Shown here in pieces: positions 16,901 to 29,877 of a stretch of 48,152 nt of DNA. This DNA comes from a virus: positions 1 through 48,152 of the IMG/VR virus record IMGVR_UViG_3300044948_000910; one strand, given 5' to 3'. A program made the translations under genes and the position numbers. The stretch's first letter is position 1. Every line of letters starts with the position of its first letter. Below the pieces are notes generated by a model. The model was not told where the DNA came from, ran no database searches, and saw nothing but the letters and a program-made list of their open reading frames with translations.

Positions 16901-17518
16901 GGCAAAGACGTGCGTCTGACGCTCGAAAACGTCCGCCGCACGATTGACGACCTGACCACACGACGGGAGTCGCGTGAGAAAGAATTGCTGGGGATGCGCC
17001 ACGTCATCTCGGCAACACCGGTTGTAGCGGGGGGCGCATTGGTGATTCCCGCCGGACTGCTGATGCAGCGCAAGGCGCAGCCAGGATGGACGGCTGACGC
17101 CGATGCGCGTGCGAGAGTCGAGTGGGTGGCAATGAAGGCCGTGATGGACGCTGAACGCGCACTCGGTCACGAAGTCATCGATGTTTCGGCGCAGAAATGC
17201 GGCTGGGACTTGACCAGCCTGCCGAAAAGTACAGATGGCAAGATTCCGCCCTCGCGCCACATCGAGGTCAAGGGCCGAGCCAAGGGCAACACCACGGTCA
17301 CGGTCACCCGCAACGAAATCCTCTACGGGCTGAACCAGCAGGACAAATTCATCCTGGCCATCGTCCTCGTCGATGGTGAACAACACGAAGGGCCGTTCTA
17401 CGTGACCAAGCCCTTCACGCAAGAACCGGATTGGGCGGTCACCAGCATTAACATGGATTTGCAGGAGCTATTGAAACGCGCAAATCCTCCCGAAAGGAAT
17501 AAAAGTCATGCGGATTGA
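13967..17518 (+). CDS. SNF2-family helicase with C-terminal DUF3883 (Hma/DISARM-like)
   Basis: An 1183-residue protein. The N-terminal helicase core has Walker [13 protein letters not shown] (129-140) and DEAH at about 230-233, with [10 protein letters not shown] as motif III. A long helical insertion follows, then the second RecA domain ([20 protein letters not shown] and [17 protein letters not shown]). The last ~140 residues contain a DUF3883-type domain (GWDLTSLP...[10 protein letters not shown]). This architecture is that of the helicase found with DUF1156 methylases and DUF499 ATPases in Hma/DISARM-like defence loci. The gene overlaps the next by 11 nt. The ribosome binding site is weak, so translation may depend on the upstream genes. 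Confidence 0.9.
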   Translation: MLKLEQIQKNAAISGIEPGQVVRVVTTEPAGDSALTVYYKTSDGKLLERMLFRTDEANLSLAEAGRPWAFDAPGEEFKLATEAYRINLAHLFDPMMAVHTSNVEPLPHQITAVYESMLPRQPLRYVLADDPGAGKTIMAGLFIRELLMRADAKRVLIVAPGSLVEQWQDEMFEKFGLSFLLFSREQVEQSRSGNPFDDIDLMVARVDQLSRSEDLQEKLRLSHWDLIVVDEAHKLSASYFGNKVNKTKRFQLGELLGSITRHFLLMTATPHNGKEEDFQLFMSLLDSDRFYGKFRDGAHKVDVTDLMRRMVKEDLLKFDGSPLFPERRARTANYKLSDKEAALYAAVTDYVKEEMNRADQLQDGARKGTVGFALTSLQRRLASSPEAIYQSLKRRSNKLKRRVEEEKLRQRGQTLAETISLNNIPEDIWESADALSPDDYENFEEAVVDQATAAQTIQELEAEIIILEGLEEQARQVVHSGQDRKWDELSKLLQNTPEMHDADGRQRKLIIFTEHRDTLNYLAVKIRGLIGNEESVVMIHGGVKREDRRKVQELFRNDPDTRVLLATDAAGEGVNLQNANLMVNYDLPWNPNRLEQRFGRIHRIGQTEVCHLWNMVAAETREGDVFQRLFEKLEVERKALGGRVFDILGEVFEEKSLKDLLIEAIRYGDDPEIRARLHRKVEGALDTQHLETIIKRNALCEEVMDERRLFAVKEEMEKAEARKLQPYFIRSFFNQAFQQLGGELRPREQGRYEITHVPANIRERDRQITGRDRRNADPVLRRYERVCFEKQFVRLTERIGAPMASLMHPGHPLMQSVTDLVLEQHRNKLKQGTVLVDPSDMGITPKVMFIIDHSVREGADPAHVVSRRMQFVEIDPQGSAINAGWAPHLDLEPISKADMGLIEDVLSASWLSGQHGQILEQVALSHAATHLVPEHFDEVRTRREKNVDKTLTAVHERLVKEINYWSDRYIKFQDDIAAGKDVRLTLENVRRTIDDLTTRRESREKELLGMRHVISATPVVAGGALVIPAGLLMQRKAQPGWTADADARARVEWVAMKAVMDAERALGHEVIDVSAQKCGWDLTSLPKSTDGKIPPSRHIEVKGRAKGNTTVTVTRNEILYGLNQQDKFILAIVLVDGEQHEGPFYVTKPFTQEPDWAVTSINMDLQELLKRANPPERNKSHAD

Positions 17519-18971
17519 ACATGTTTACCTAAAAAACTACCGCTGTTTTGACTCTCTATCGGTGGATCTCCATCCACAAATGACAGTCTTGGTTGCGCCA
17601 AACGGCCAGGGCAAAACCAGCGTGCTAGATGCCATCAAAGTAGCTCTGTGGCCCTATGTCGCAGGTTTTGATTTGGGTAGCACAACTAACGATGTGACAA
17701 GCATCCAGATTGATGACGTGCGGCGAGAGCAAGTGCAATCGCATGAGATGGACTGGCGGCTACCTGCAGAAATCAAAGCAATGGGGCAATTACAGGTTCG
17801 CCAACTCGTTCTTGATGGCACCCTGAAGAATCCACTCCCAGAGCCTGCAGGCTCGATGCTTGATGTTGCCGTTACCTTTCATGAGGACGTTCCCTGGCAG
17901 GGTGTGCGCTATCGGGAAAGTGTCAAAAAAGGAACAAAAACCAAAGAGCCAGTTATTGTGGGCGCGTTGAATCTCAACGAAACCGCAAAGGCTTTAGAGC
18001 AGCGGATATTTTCGGGTGAGCAAAAAACACCTGACGACTTGCCGATGCTGGGCTACTACGGGACTGGCCGACTCTGGGCGCAAAAAAAGCTTACGTCTGC
18101 ACATGAGAAAGCTGACAGTGAGGCGTCGTCACGCACTTTTGCCTACCGGGACTGCCTGGACCCGGCATCCAGTTACAAGCATTTCGCCCAATGGTACACA
18201 CGGATTTTCAAGTCGTTCCGGGCAGCGCAGATTCGCAATCTCGAAAAGCGCTTACCTCTGGACGCAGATGTTTCCTATGGGTTGATTGCACCTATCAGGG
18301 CTGTTCAGCTCACCACAGATGCAATTCTGGGGTCTCATACGGGTTGGAGAGAGCTTGAGTACAGCGAGGAGCATGAAGAGCTGGTGCTGACCCACGAGCA
18401 GTATGGGCAACTCAAGGTTAGCCAACTCAGCGACGGCATCCGCAACATGCTGGCATTGGTAGGGGACATTGCGTACCGCTGCTACAAGCTCAACGCTCAT
18501 CACGGCGAAGCCGCACCACTCCGTACGCATGGCATTGTGCTCATCGACGAAGTGGATATGCACTTGCATCCGGGCTGGCAACAGACTGTCTTGACCGATC
18601 TGATAACGGCTTTCCCAAAACTGCAATTCATCGTTACCACTCACAGTGCCCAAGTGCTGACCACGATCCCATCAGAGTGCATCCGCATATTGAGAGACAA
18701 CCAGATTTATTCCGCACCGCCGGGAACGGAAGGTGCTGAGCCGGAGCGCATGCTCAAGCAAGTGCTGGGGTTGCATGAAGTTCGCCCCCCTGCCAATCCA
18801 GCGACTCAGGAACTGAAGGAATACCTCGCATTGGTCGACAACGACCAATGGAATTCCCCTCGTGCCCTGGAATTGCGCGAAAAGCTGAATGCCCGCTACC
18901 AGGGCAACGAACCGGCATTGCTGGAAGCCGACTTGCGTATCGAAAACCGCAAGTGGGAGCTAGGAGAATGA
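17508..18971 (+). CDS. ptuA: ABC-type ATPase, Septu PtuA-like
   Basis: A 487-residue protein starting at ATG 17508, inside the end of the helicase gene and preceded by AAAGGAA. It is a complete RecF/OLD-like ABC ATPase: [16 protein letters not shown] opening, Walker [10 protein letters not shown] (30-38), signature LSDGIRN (about 307-313), Walker [16 protein letters not shown] (342-356) and H-loop VTTHSAQ. No TOPRIM nuclease domain is visible, so nuclease activity must come from a partner. The next gene, an HNH protein overlapping by ATGA, supplies it. This pair is the hallmark of Septu. The symbol is by analogy with PtuA. Confidence 0.75.
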   Translation: MRIEHVYLKNYRCFDSLSVDLHPQMTVLVAPNGQGKTSVLDAIKVALWPYVAGFDLGSTTNDVTSIQIDDVRREQVQSHEMDWRLPAEIKAMGQLQVRQLVLDGTLKNPLPEPAGSMLDVAVTFHEDVPWQGVRYRESVKKGTKTKEPVIVGALNLNETAKALEQRIFSGEQKTPDDLPMLGYYGTGRLWAQKKLTSAHEKADSEASSRTFAYRDCLDPASSYKHFAQWYTRIFKSFRAAQIRNLEKRLPLDADVSYGLIAPIRAVQLTTDAILGSHTGWRELEYSEEHEELVLTHEQYGQLKVSQLSDGIRNMLALVGDIAYRCYKLNAHHGEAAPLRTHGIVLIDEVDMHLHPGWQQTVLTDLITAFPKLQFIVTTHSAQVLTTIPSECIRILRDNQIYSAPPGTEGAEPERMLKQVLGLHEVRPPANPATQELKEYLALVDNDQWNSPRALELREKLNARYQGNEPALLEADLRIENRKWELGE

Positions 18972-19780
18972 AGCGAGTGCTCAGGCAGCCAGAGCCTATC
19001 CAACTCACCAACTATCGTAATGCCAACCCAACAAGCACTTGGGAGCAGATGCGGAACGATGCAATCCACGATGGTCCCGCCGCCTACGACGAAAGCCGAA
19101 GGAAACTGATCGCAGACCAAGGCGGAATTTGCGCATTTTGTGAAATCGACATCCGTGATAACGATCCGCTGAAATGCAGGGTGGAGCACTTCCACCCCAA
19201 GTCTGATGTCACCCCGGCGCATAACTGGGCCTTGGACTGGGACAACCTGCTAGCCGTATGCGCAGGCGGCTCTTACAGGTTTACATCCGCGCCCTATGTC
19301 CATGAACCCTTGGCAGAAAACCTCAGTTGCGACGCCCACAAGGACCGAATGATCCAGGCTGGGAAGCTGCAAGAACAATGCGAAGGATGGATTCTTAACC
19401 CTGCCGAAATCCCCGTATCCCCCAGCTTTTTCCGTCTGGAGATGAGTACCGGGCGACTTCTACCCGATCCCAACCACTGTGCCGCCTTGCCCGCCTGGCC
19501 TGGCAATCGGCACGCTGACGCGCAAACCCTGGTGCAACACACCATAGATATGCTCAATCTCAACTGTGACCGACTGTGCAACGCACGGCTCGCCATCATC
19601 AGGGATATCGAGCGCAACAAGAAAAGGCAGCGTGAGGCAGGATTCTCCGCGCAGCAGGGCTTGGGTAACTTGGCTGTCCACTACCTGCGCCAACGCTGGC
19701 CAGGATTCTTCTCCACCATCCGTTTATGCCTCGGCACAGCCGCCGAAACGCATTTGGCGAATCTCGGCTACCAGGGCTGA
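18968..19780 (+). CDS. ptuB: HNH nuclease, Septu PtuB-like
   Basis: A 270-residue protein. Its ATG at 18968 overlaps the ATPase stop (ATGA); a longer in-frame reading from 18848 would overlap the ATPase and is unlikely. It carries a retron/Septu-type HNH core: [10 protein letters not shown] (CxxC), [11 protein letters not shown] with the catalytic His, [11 protein letters not shown], and LSCDAHKDR with a further Cys and His. The remaining 150 residues are helical. With the preceding ATPase it would form a PtuA-PtuB-like nuclease complex. The pair is inserted between the helicase and the methyltransferase, which are normally grouped. Confidence 0.8.
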   Translation: MKRVLRQPEPIQLTNYRNANPTSTWEQMRNDAIHDGPAAYDESRRKLIADQGGICAFCEIDIRDNDPLKCRVEHFHPKSDVTPAHNWALDWDNLLAVCAGGSYRFTSAPYVHEPLAENLSCDAHKDRMIQAGKLQEQCEGWILNPAEIPVSPSFFRLEMSTGRLLPDPNHCAALPAWPGNRHADAQTLVQHTIDMLNLNCDRLCNARLAIIRDIERNKKRQREAGFSAQQGLGNLAVHYLRQRWPGFFSTIRLCLGTAAETHLANLGYQG

Positions 19781-19782
19781 TC

Positions 19783-22671
<2,889 letters not shown>

Positions 22672-22685
22672 TTGAGGAGCAGCAG

Positions 22686-25514
22686 ATGAGTCTCAAACCC
22701 TGGCGTGAAATCGCTGTTCCTCATGAGGACGTACTCAAAGGCACCTTCCAGCAGGCCGAATTCGCTGCGGATTTGTCACGCGTGCATGACGGCACGGCAA
22801 CCGCCGAATATCAAAATCCGGCACTGTTTTTCCAGCGTACCTTCATCACCGAAGGGATGCGGCTGCTGCTCGACTCTGTGGTGAAGCGCTTGTCTGGCAA
22901 GGGTGGCGATCCGGTCATCCAGCTGCAGACGGCCTTCGGTGGCGGCAAGACCCACACGATGTTGGCGGTCTATCACTTGGCCAGTGGCGAAGCCCAGGCA
23001 AGTGATCTGCCAGGAGTGCCAGCCATTCTGGATGCGGCGGGTGTCACCGAGCTACCGCGTGCGCGAATCGCAGTACTGGATGGCAACAAGTCTGCCCCCA
23101 ATCAACCGACCGTGCGTGACGGCCAGAGTATCCGCACCCTTTGGGGCGATCTGGCCTGGCAGTTGGGCAAGGCGGAGGGTTACGCCCTGGTGGCGGATGC
23201 GGATGCCTCGGGCACTTCTCCCGGAAAGGCCGTGCTGGAGGCGTTGCTTAATCGCTATGCGCCTTGCGTGATCTTGGTCGACGAGCTGGTCGCCTATGTG
23301 CGCCAGTTTGAAGAAGGCAAGTCTCTGTCCGGCGGCAGTTTCGATTCCAACCTGAGCTTCATCCAGGCGCTGACTGAGGCGCTCAAGGCTGTGCCGACTG
23401 CGGTTCTGTTGGCTTCGTTGCCGGAGTCGGACAAGGAAGCGGGCAGTCAGCGTGGCGTGAAGGCCTTGGCTTCGCTGTCGCACTACTTCGGCCGCATTCA
23501 AGCCCTATGGAAACCGGTGGGCACCGAGGAGGCTTTCGAGATCGTCCGTCGCCGACTGTTCACCAACATCAACGACAAGCTGGCGGCGGAATCGGTGTGC
23601 CGCTCGTTCGCCGATTACTACATCGCGAACAGCGACGACTTTCCTCGCGAGACACAAGAAAGCCGTTATTTCGATCGTCTGCTGCACGCCTACCCGATCC
23701 ACCCGGAGGTGTTCGACCGCCTGTACGAGGATTGGTCATCACTGGACAATTTCCAGCGCACCCGTGGTGTGCTGAAGCTGATGGCCAAGGTCATTCACCG
23801 GCTTTGGATGGACAACGACAAAGACCCCCTGATCATGCCGGGCAGCTTTCCGCTGCAGGATGCGGACACCCGCAACGAGGTGATTTACTACCTGCCGCAG
23901 GGTTGGGACCCTGTTGTTGAACGCGACGTGGATGGCGACCGCGCCGAAACCACTGAGATCGAAAACCGCGACACACGCCTTGGCAGTGTGCAAGCCTGCC
24001 GCCGCTCCGCGCGGACCATTTTCCTTGGTAGCGCGCCAAGCACAGCAAACCAGATGGTTCGAGGCCTGGAGCTGGAGCGTATCGTTTTGGGCGTGGCGCA
24101 GCCGGGCCAGCAGGTCAGCATTTACAAAGACGCGCTGCGCCGTCTGGGCGACCGCTTGCACTATCTGAACAGCGCCAACAACAGGTTTTGGTTCGACACA
24201 CGTCCAAACCTGCGCCGGGAGATGGAAGAGCGCAAGCGCCGGTTCCAGGACAAGGAGGATGTGTTCCCTGCCATCCGTGACCGCGTACAACGTAGTTTCG
24301 CGTCCGGCGTGTTTGGCGGCACGCACGTCTTCACAGCCAGCGGCGACATTCCCGACGATTGGCAGTTGCGTCTGGTCGTGCTGCCGCCCGATGCGGCCTT
24401 CACCCGCAGCGGACAGAGCCTCGCGATTGAGCGCGCAACCGCGATTCTGAAGAATCGAGGCGACCAGCCGCGCTTCAAGCAGAACCGCCTGATTTTCCTC
24501 GCCGCCGACTACGACAGCGTAAGCCGCCTGAAGGATCAGGTGCGTTCGACCTTGGCGTGGCAGTCCATCGTCAGCGACATCAAGGAGATGAAGCTCAACC
24601 TCGACCAATTCCAGGCGCGGCAAGCCAGCAAGAGCATGGAAGATGCGAACGAGGCACTGCGCCGGATGATCCGAGAGACCTACAAGTGGATGGTTGCCCC
24701 GATGCAAGAGGCTCGTCCAGGCAAGGGGTTGTCAGAAATTCAGTGGGAGCACTTCCAGGTCAACCCAAGCGCGCAGAACCTGTCGCAGGAGATCGAGCGC
24801 GTACTGAAGGAAAACGAACTCCTGATCACCGAGTGGGCCCCGATCCACTTGGCCAAGGTGCTGAAAGACTGGTTCTGGAAGGAAGACGTCAAGGAAGCCA
24901 GCGCGCTCAATGTTTGGCAACAGAGTTGCCAGCAGCTCTATCTGCCCCGCCTCAAGGACGACACGACGTTCCAACATACGATGGCCGTCGGCGCGGAGAG
25001 CCGGGACTTCTTCGGCTTCGCACAGGGCAAAGAAGATGGCCGCTATGTTGGCTTCAGCATCGGCAAGCGCACGTCACTGTTTCTCGACTCATCGCTACTG
25101 CTAATTGAACCGGTCACCGCCGCTGGATACGCCGAAGCGCAACGGGCCGCCGAAGAAGCAGCCCGGCCGAAGCCGGCCGAACCTGGAAACATGCCCCCGG
25201 GTAGCGGCACGCCCCGCGCCGAGGATCCAGCCAAGCCGACCTATCAGACCGGTGGTGACAGTGCCGCGCAGGCGGTCAAGAAGCAGTTCTACGGCAGTAT
25301 CGAACTCGATGCGATTCAGGCCAAGAAGCAATTCGCCGACCTGGTCGATGAAGTGATTCTGCAATTTACTGCGCGACCCGGGGTAAAGGTCAAGATTGCC
25401 ATCGAGATTCAGGCCGAGTCGACCACGGGTTTCGATGATGGATTGCAGCGCGCAGTGAAGGAGAACTGCAATGTGCTGCGGTTCAAGAATGCGGAATTTG
25501 AGGACGGCGAGTGA
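22686..25514 (+). CDS. DUF499 ATPase (Hma/DISARM-like)
   Basis: A 942-residue protein. ATG 22686 follows GAGGAGC at good spacing, whereas the frame's earlier start at 22668 overlaps the methylase. DUF499 features include [19 protein letters not shown] at the N-terminus, Walker [12 protein letters not shown] (82-92) and a Walker B-like [15 protein letters not shown] near 200. It is a large P-loop ATPase regularly encoded beside DUF1156 methylases and helicases in anti-phage loci. The last ~150 residues contain a Pro/Ala/Lys-rich linker and a small alpha/beta tail. Its stop overlaps the next start (TGATG), linking it to the Thoeris-like genes. Confidence 0.9.
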   Translation: MSLKPWREIAVPHEDVLKGTFQQAEFAADLSRVHDGTATAEYQNPALFFQRTFITEGMRLLLDSVVKRLSGKGGDPVIQLQTAFGGGKTHTMLAVYHLASGEAQASDLPGVPAILDAAGVTELPRARIAVLDGNKSAPNQPTVRDGQSIRTLWGDLAWQLGKAEGYALVADADASGTSPGKAVLEALLNRYAPCVILVDELVAYVRQFEEGKSLSGGSFDSNLSFIQALTEALKAVPTAVLLASLPESDKEAGSQRGVKALASLSHYFGRIQALWKPVGTEEAFEIVRRRLFTNINDKLAAESVCRSFADYYIANSDDFPRETQESRYFDRLLHAYPIHPEVFDRLYEDWSSLDNFQRTRGVLKLMAKVIHRLWMDNDKDPLIMPGSFPLQDADTRNEVIYYLPQGWDPVVERDVDGDRAETTEIENRDTRLGSVQACRRSARTIFLGSAPSTANQMVRGLELERIVLGVAQPGQQVSIYKDALRRLGDRLHYLNSANNRFWFDTRPNLRREMEERKRRFQDKEDVFPAIRDRVQRSFASGVFGGTHVFTASGDIPDDWQLRLVVLPPDAAFTRSGQSLAIERATAILKNRGDQPRFKQNRLIFLAADYDSVSRLKDQVRSTLAWQSIVSDIKEMKLNLDQFQARQASKSMEDANEALRRMIRETYKWMVAPMQEARPGKGLSEIQWEHFQVNPSAQNLSQEIERVLKENELLITEWAPIHLAKVLKDWFWKEDVKEASALNVWQQSCQQLYLPRLKDDTTFQHTMAVGAESRDFFGFAQGKEDGRYVGFSIGKRTSLFLDSSLLLIEPVTAAGYAEAQRAAEEAARPKPAEPGNMPPGSGTPRAEDPAKPTYQTGGDSAAQAVKKQFYGSIELDAIQAKKQFADLVDEVILQFTARPGVKVKIAIEIQAESTTGFDDGLQRAVKENCNVLRFKNAEFEDGE

Positions 25515-26953
25515 TGGATCGCGAGATCGAGCTGTTCATCCAAGACTATCTCAAAGAGATACGGGAAGATAACGCAGCCATCTTCGCAGGTGCAGGATTG
25601 TCAGCTCCAGCTGGGTTCGTGAACTGGCGGGATTTGTTACGCCCAATTGCGGAGGAGCTTCGCCTTGATGTCGATAAAGAACACGATTTAGTGGCAGTAG
25701 CCCAGTACCACTGCAATGAAAATGGTGGCAACCGGCATAAATTGAATCAGCTGCTAATCGAGCAACTCACTGTTGGAGCGGCCCCAACGGATAACCACAA
25801 GGTATTGGCTCGCCTCCCAATTAGCACGTACTGGACGACGAACTACGACCAGCTTATTGAGACAGCTCTGAAGGACGCCGGGAAGATAGCGGACGTCAAA
25901 TATGTCACCGAGCAACTGGCCACTACCAAGTCAAGGCGAGATGCTGTTGTCTACAAGATGCACGGTGACGTGGAGCATCCGCACGACGCAGTTCTGATTA
26001 AAGACGACTATGAGAAGTACCACATAAAGAGGGGCGCGTTCACCAACGCACTCTCCGGAGATCTAGTTTCCAAGACGTTCCTGTTCATCGGTTTCAGCTT
26101 TACCGATCCGAACCTTGACTACGTCCTCAGCCGAGTGCGCGTGAATTTCCGCGAAAATCAACGGCGGCATTACTGCATCTTTAAAAAGCGCACGAAACAG
26201 AATGGCGAAAGTGATGCTGAATTTGAGAATGCCAAGATTAAGCAGCGGTTGGCAATTGAGGATCTGAAACGATTCAATATTAAAACACTACTGATCGACG
26301 AGTACGCGCAAATCACGGAAATCTTGGTACGGATAGAACGGCAGTATCGTCAACGCACGATATTCATTTCCGGGAGTGCCGAGGAATACGGTGCCTGGAC
26401 TAAAGCGGAGACGGAAGAGTTCCTGCGAGATATAAGTCGAGCATTAGTGCAGCAAGGTTACCGGATTGCAACCGGGGTGGGATTGGGCGTTGGGGACGCT
26501 GTTATCACTGGGGCCATTGAGGAGGTATACCGAGCACGTACCGGGCATATTGAGGACTCTCTAATCATGCGCCCGTTCCCGCGAGCCAATTCTGACCCTG
26601 CAGTCCGAAAGCAATTATGGGAATCCTACCGGCAAGAGTTGATTTCTAGCGCTGGCATCTGCTTGCTAGTGCTGGGAAACAAGAAGGCTGGAGTGGACAT
26701 TGTGCTTGCCGATGGCGTCCGCCGTGAGTTTGAGATTGCCGTTGATCATGGACTTAGTGTGGTGCCTATCGGTGCGACGGGATATATGGCGCGCGAATTA
26801 TGGAATCAGGTAGTTGGATCAATGGAAACGTACTACCCAGGGAAAAACGGCGAGCTAAAAAACAAGTTTGATCAGTTGGGGAGCGAAGTCGAGAAGCCTG
26901 CAGAGCTGATTTCTCGAATTCTGGGTTTCATAACGCTTATCACTAAGGAGTAG
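25514..26953 (+). CDS. thsA: Thoeris effector ThsA-like SIR2-SLOG NADase
   Basis: A 479-residue protein. The SIR2 domain shows FAGAGLSAPAGF (24-35), TTNYDQLIE with Asn110, HGDV with His150, and FIGFSFTDPNLDYVLSRV. Asn110 and His150 match the catalytic pair known in Bacillus cereus ThsA. The C-terminal part begins RTIFISGSAEEYGAWTKAET and continues GVGLGVGDAVITGAIEEVY, a SLOG domain that binds the cyclic ADP-ribose signal. Known ThsA depletes NAD when the TIR partner makes that signal. Base composition is visibly more AT-rich than in the DUF499 gene, suggesting separate origin. Confidence 0.88.
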   Translation: MDREIELFIQDYLKEIREDNAAIFAGAGLSAPAGFVNWRDLLRPIAEELRLDVDKEHDLVAVAQYHCNENGGNRHKLNQLLIEQLTVGAAPTDNHKVLARLPISTYWTTNYDQLIETALKDAGKIADVKYVTEQLATTKSRRDAVVYKMHGDVEHPHDAVLIKDDYEKYHIKRGAFTNALSGDLVSKTFLFIGFSFTDPNLDYVLSRVRVNFRENQRRHYCIFKKRTKQNGESDAEFENAKIKQRLAIEDLKRFNIKTLLIDEYAQITEILVRIERQYRQRTIFISGSAEEYGAWTKAETEEFLRDISRALVQQGYRIATGVGLGVGDAVITGAIEEVYRARTGHIEDSLIMRPFPRANSDPAVRKQLWESYRQELISSAGICLLVLGNKKAGVDIVLADGVRREFEIAVDHGLSVVPIGATGYMARELWNQVVGSMETYYPGKNGELKNKFDQLGSEVEKPAELISRILGFITLITKE

Positions 26954-26956
26954 AAA

Positions 26957-27448
26957 ATGGCACGACGCGTATTTTTCAGTTTTCACTACGACCGGGATAT
27001 ACGACGCGTAGTGCAGGTTAGAAACTCGTGGATTGTCCGGGCGGGCAATGAGACCCAACCTTTCATGGATAAGGCTGAATGGGAATCCATAAAGCGCACT
27101 GGCACTCAAGCCATCGAAAAGTGGATCGACAAGCAGCTTAATGGAACATCGGTGACTGTCGTTTTGATTGGCGCTGAGACCTATGATCGAGAATGGGTTA
27201 AGCACGAGATCAAGCGGAGTTACGAACTCGGAAAAGGCATGCTGGGGATTTTCATTCACAACGTAAAAGACCCGCAGAATGGAATGGACACGAAGGGCAA
27301 GAATCCGTTTGCCCACTGGTCAATCAAGAAAAGTGGGCGTGACGTGCCGTTTTCAGAGCTCTACAAGACATACGATTGGGTTCGAAATGATGGCTACAGT
27401 AACTTTGCTAGCTGGATTGAAAGTGCTGCCTTGGCCGCTGGGCGCTAA
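26957..27448 (+). CDS. thsB: Thoeris sensor ThsB-like TIR protein (DUF1863)
   Basis: A 163-residue protein whose ATG is preceded by AAGGAG at 6 nt. It has the short DUF1863/ThsB form: RRVFFSFHYDRDIRRV at the N-terminus, SVTVVLIGAETYDREWVKHE with a candidate catalytic Glu84, and a C-terminal helical part ending in FASWIESAALA. In Thoeris, ThsB senses infection and makes the signal for ThsA. It is 3 nt downstream of the ThsA-like gene. Confidence 0.88.
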   Translation: MARRVFFSFHYDRDIRRVVQVRNSWIVRAGNETQPFMDKAEWESIKRTGTQAIEKWIDKQLNGTSVTVVLIGAETYDREWVKHEIKRSYELGKGMLGIFIHNVKDPQNGMDTKGKNPFAHWSIKKSGRDVPFSELYKTYDWVRNDGYSNFASWIESAALAAGR

Positions 27449-27465
27449 GCGAGGAATCTGGAGAT

Positions 27466-28059
27466 ATGGCGTTTCTGACAAACAGCGAAGTGCGGCAAGC
27501 AGCACAAGGCAGGTTGCAAAAGAGTTTTTCAGTATCTGCATCTCAAGTGCTTCGAGAAGCCGTGCGAGCATCAAGCGCGGAAGACAAATTTGATATTTTC
27601 TTGTCGCACGCATCCGAAGATTCTGAGATCGTTCTTGGTGTCCGTGAAATTCTTATTGGCCTCGGACTGACCGTATATATCGATTGGATTGACGACCCGC
27701 AGTTGGATCGAGGCAACGTTACTGCCGAAAATGCTGACATGCTGCGTCGGCGTATGCGCGCATCGAAAAGCCTAATTTTCTTGACAACAAAGAACAGTGC
27801 AACGTCACGGTGGATGCCTTGGGAACTCGGTTTCTTTGACGGTCTCAAGACAGGATTTATCGGGGTTCTACCGATTGTTGGCTATTCCGGTGGCACGTTT
27901 TCGGGCCAAGAGTATCTTGGGTTGTATCCTTTGGTCGAAAAGCTGCCACTTACTGATGGCGGAACAAAGTTTTGTGTCGTCGAGCGGGCTAGAAAAGGCT
28001 ATCGATTCTTGGATGATTTTGCCCGCGGGCAGGGGACGATACGTGCGTTCAGCGGCTAA
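27466..28059 (+). CDS. Second TIR-domain protein of the Thoeris-like module
   Basis: A 197-residue protein. An N-terminal helix of about 40 residues leads to a TIR domain: KFDIFLSHASEDSEIVLGVR, then RRRMRASKSLIFLTTKNSATS and RWMPWELGFFDG, where Glu120 is the likely catalytic residue. This is a more classical TIR than its neighbour, so the locus has two distinct TIR proteins behind one ThsA. Thoeris loci with several TIR proteins are known, and the extra ones are thought to broaden phage recognition. It is the last gene of the operon. No T-run terminator is visible before the convergent prophage gene. Confidence 0.85.
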   Translation: MAFLTNSEVRQAAQGRLQKSFSVSASQVLREAVRASSAEDKFDIFLSHASEDSEIVLGVREILIGLGLTVYIDWIDDPQLDRGNVTAENADMLRRRMRASKSLIFLTTKNSATSRWMPWELGFFDGLKTGFIGVLPIVGYSGGTFSGQEYLGLYPLVEKLPLTDGGTKFCVVERARKGYRFLDDFARGQGTIRAFSG

Positions 28060-28075
28060 AAAACTTAGTTGATTC

Positions 28076-28534
28076 TCAAAGTAGCAACATCAAAATCTCT
28101 GCGTTACGCCTTTCCACCAGCCCAGGCAATACAAGCCCTCCGCCGTAAATCCAACGGCGTAGTTCCTGCGCAGCGCTCGACCAGTCTTTCTGATTGATCC
28201 GCCGCCGTAGCGTCGATGCTTGCAGCCGCCCCGCCCCGAGGTTGAAGGTGAAATCGACGATCGCCGCGAGCCGATTTTCAGGCCCGGTGGCCAAAACCGG
28301 GCAGTAACGCAGCGTGGCGTTCAGCGCCGACATCAGGTCGCGAGCCAGATTGACCTCGGCTTCGGCCTCCGTGATCGGCGGATGCTTCGGATCGCAAAGA
28401 TGCCCATAGCCGATGGTCCAGTACCCCGCAGGGCAGACATACGGGTGCGCCCGGAGCAGTGGGTCCCCTTTCGGCACCCGATGAAATCCCTCAAACCGCT
28501 TGGCCAGATCGATGGCCGCCTCGGGTACTTGCAT
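28076..28534 (-). CDS. Prophage endolysin, GH24 lysozyme
   Basis: A 152-residue protein from ATG 28534 (TGATG overlap with the holin gene). It shows the T4/P22-type lysozyme pattern: AIDLAKRFEGFH with the catalytic Glu, then CPAGYWTIGYGH, AEVNLARDL, and a C-terminal FTFNLGAGRLQASTLRRRIN. There is no signal peptide, so it needs a holin, and the adjacent upstream gene fits. It is the last gene of the leftward late region, with its stop 16 bp from the defence operon's stop. Confidence 0.92.
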   Translation of the reverse strand: MQVPEAAIDLAKRFEGFHRVPKGDPLLRAHPYVCPAGYWTIGYGHLCDPKHPPITEAEAEVNLARDLMSALNATLRYCPVLATGPENRLAAIVDFTFNLGAGRLQASTLRRRINQKDWSSAAQELRRWIYGGGLVLPGLVERRNAEILMLLL

Positions 28535-29007
28535 CACCGCATCCGATCAAACACGCGGCCGAGGAACCAGAAATTCAGCACCCCGGCCCACAACGCCTGA
28601 TCAGCATCCGTCCAGGCATGAACAACCGCCACACTCCACAGAGCCCCGCCGTTGATGGCTGCTGTGAACGCCGCCGTCTTGGCTGCGCAGTACAAGGCCA
28701 TGAACCAGTAGGTGACGACCGGCCGCACGCTGGACGACAGCGCATCCGCCCAGGCCACCCCAGTTTTTTCACCCTGAGTGCGCACAGCATCGCGCAGAGC
28801 CTCGATGGCCCCGGTGTTCCAGGCTGCTTCGGCACTCACGCCAATCTCGGCCATGCGCTGTGCGCCCCGAATCTTCTCGAATTCCAGCGCCTTGTCCTGC
28901 ATCGCCAGTTCGTGGCCGCGCTCACCCTTGCGGTCGAGCCACTTCAGTACCTCGGGTGCCAGACGAAACGCCCCGCCCAACAATCCCCCCAGCAATGTTT
29001 CGATCAT
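28534..29007 (-). CDS. Three-TM-type holin
   Basis: A 157-residue protein. MIETLLGGLLGGAFRLAPEV at the start, then a charged stretch (RKGERGHELAMQ), then hydrophobic segments around VTYWFMALYCAAKTAAF and ALWAGVLNFWFLG. The pattern matches the 'holin of 3TMs' family first seen in gene transfer agents. It would open the inner membrane for the endolysin encoded just downstream. Confidence 0.8.
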   Translation of the reverse strand: MIETLLGGLLGGAFRLAPEVLKWLDRKGERGHELAMQDKALEFEKIRGAQRMAEIGVSAEAAWNTGAIEALRDAVRTQGEKTGVAWADALSSSVRPVVTYWFMALYCAAKTAAFTAAINGGALWSVAVVHAWTDADQALWAGVLNFWFLGRVFDRMR

Positions 29008-29297
29008 GGCGCGCTCCCGAAGATTTTCAGTTTCAGAACGGTGCCGGCGACGACCGCCAGAACCAGGCCGGTGACCAGCATTTTCACGATGGTGATGCCG
29101 GCGGTGCGCTTGGCCTCGTTAAAGGCATCGAGCAGGTTGCGCAGTTCGCGGATGTCATGGGCGGCGTCCTCGCCGTCCAGGCCGACGCCATGCAGGGCGG
29201 TCTTGGCCCCCTTGGCGGCGGCGCATTCCAGGATGCGCTCCAGTTCTTCCTGGGGCAGCGTCACCGACTTGCGACGCTCGATCAGTGGTTCAGTCAT
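29004..29297 (-). CDS. Small phage membrane protein (DUF6127-like)
   Basis: About 97 residues from ATG 29297, which has GGAG 9 nt upstream; an earlier in-frame start at 29330 lies in a hairpin and is unlikely. An N-terminal soluble region with TLPQEELERILECAAAKGA precedes one membrane helix near the C-terminus (TIVKMLVTGLVLAVVAGTVL). The position before the holin suggests a lysis or anti-holin role. The family name is tentative. Confidence 0.75.
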   Translation of the reverse strand: MTEPLIERRKSVTLPQEELERILECAAAKGAKTALHGVGLDGEDAAHDIRELRNLLDAFNEAKRTAGITIVKMLVTGLVLAVVAGTVLKLKIFGSAP

Positions 29298-29320
29298 GTT
29301 TCTGCTCTCCATAAATGCGA

Positions 29321-29341
29321 AACCCGCCACGAGGGCGGGTT
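29321..29341. repeat. Hairpin in the lysis region
   Basis: AACCCGCC (29321-29328) and GGCGGGTT (29334-29341) form a perfect 8-base stem with a 5-base loop. It has the look of a weak terminator but has no T-run, and lies between two phage genes on the leftward transcript. It may attenuate or stabilise the mRNA upstream of the lysis genes. Confidence 0.55.
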
Positions 29342-29365
29342 CCAGGGTCGTGCGTAAAACGAGCT

Positions 29366-29584
29366 TCAGACGGGATAGATGTGCCGTGCCACCGGAGCAC
29401 GGGTTGCCATGCCGTGGCGGACCAGCACCCGGTCGCCGATGGCCAGGACATCGAGGGAGCGCGCCGTCACCGCACCGCGTTCGGTGGCGACACGCACCAA
29501 GCTGCCGTTGAACCCCACCAACGCGCCGACCACAGTTAGGTCAGGGGCGATGAGGCGCGAGAGTTCCTGCAGCGGGAATGTCAT
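29366..29584 (-). CDS. Small phage protein, unknown
   Basis: A 72-residue protein starting within the end of the preceding gene (ATGA). It is beta-rich (DLTVVGALVGFNGSLVRVAT, VLAIGDRVLVRHG) like a small OB or SH3-type fold. The family is not recognised. It belongs to the tail-tip to lysis part of the phage late operon. Confidence 0.7.
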   Translation of the reverse strand: MTFPLQELSRLIAPDLTVVGALVGFNGSLVRVATERGAVTARSLDVLAIGDRVLVRHGMATRAPVARHIYPV

Positions 29585-29877
29585 CGCAGCTGCTCCAGGT
29601 TGAGACGGGTGTCGATGGCCGCCTCAGTCACCGTGATCTGGATGCCGGTAACCTTGGCGCGGTAGGCGCTTGCGGTGGATGGGTCATTGGCCTCGACGAT
29701 TTGGCCGAGGCGGAACCCAGGCCGGAAAACGACTTCCAACTCGATCTGGTTGAACGCATGCGCATGGGCATCCATCTCGGCCACACCCCGCTGCAGCAAG
29801 GCCTCGTCCGACAACAGCGGCTCGACAATGGGCGTGCCCTCGCGCAGACCGTCACCGCGATAGACCTCGACGATCAT
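29581..29877 (-). CDS. Small phage structural protein, unknown
   Basis: A 98-residue protein, start coupled to the preceding gene. It reads as an alpha/beta protein with no recognised motif (EVVFRPGFRLGQIVEANDPS, KVTGIQITVTEAAIDTRLNL). Gene order suggests a minor tail or baseplate component. Confidence 0.7.
   Translation of the reverse strand: MIVEVYRGDGLREGTPIVEPLLSDEALLQRGVAEMDAHAHAFNQIELEVVFRPGFRLGQIVEANDPSTASAYRAKVTGIQITVTEAAIDTRLNLEQLR

Noticed and set aside
16061-17422. A 453-codon open frame opposite the helicase gene
   Set aside because: It is an antisense shadow of the GC-rich helicase gene; its translation has no domain-like features.
28459-29511. A 350-codon frame opposite holin and small phage genes
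   Set aside because: It crosses several well-supported leftward genes and has no family-like text.
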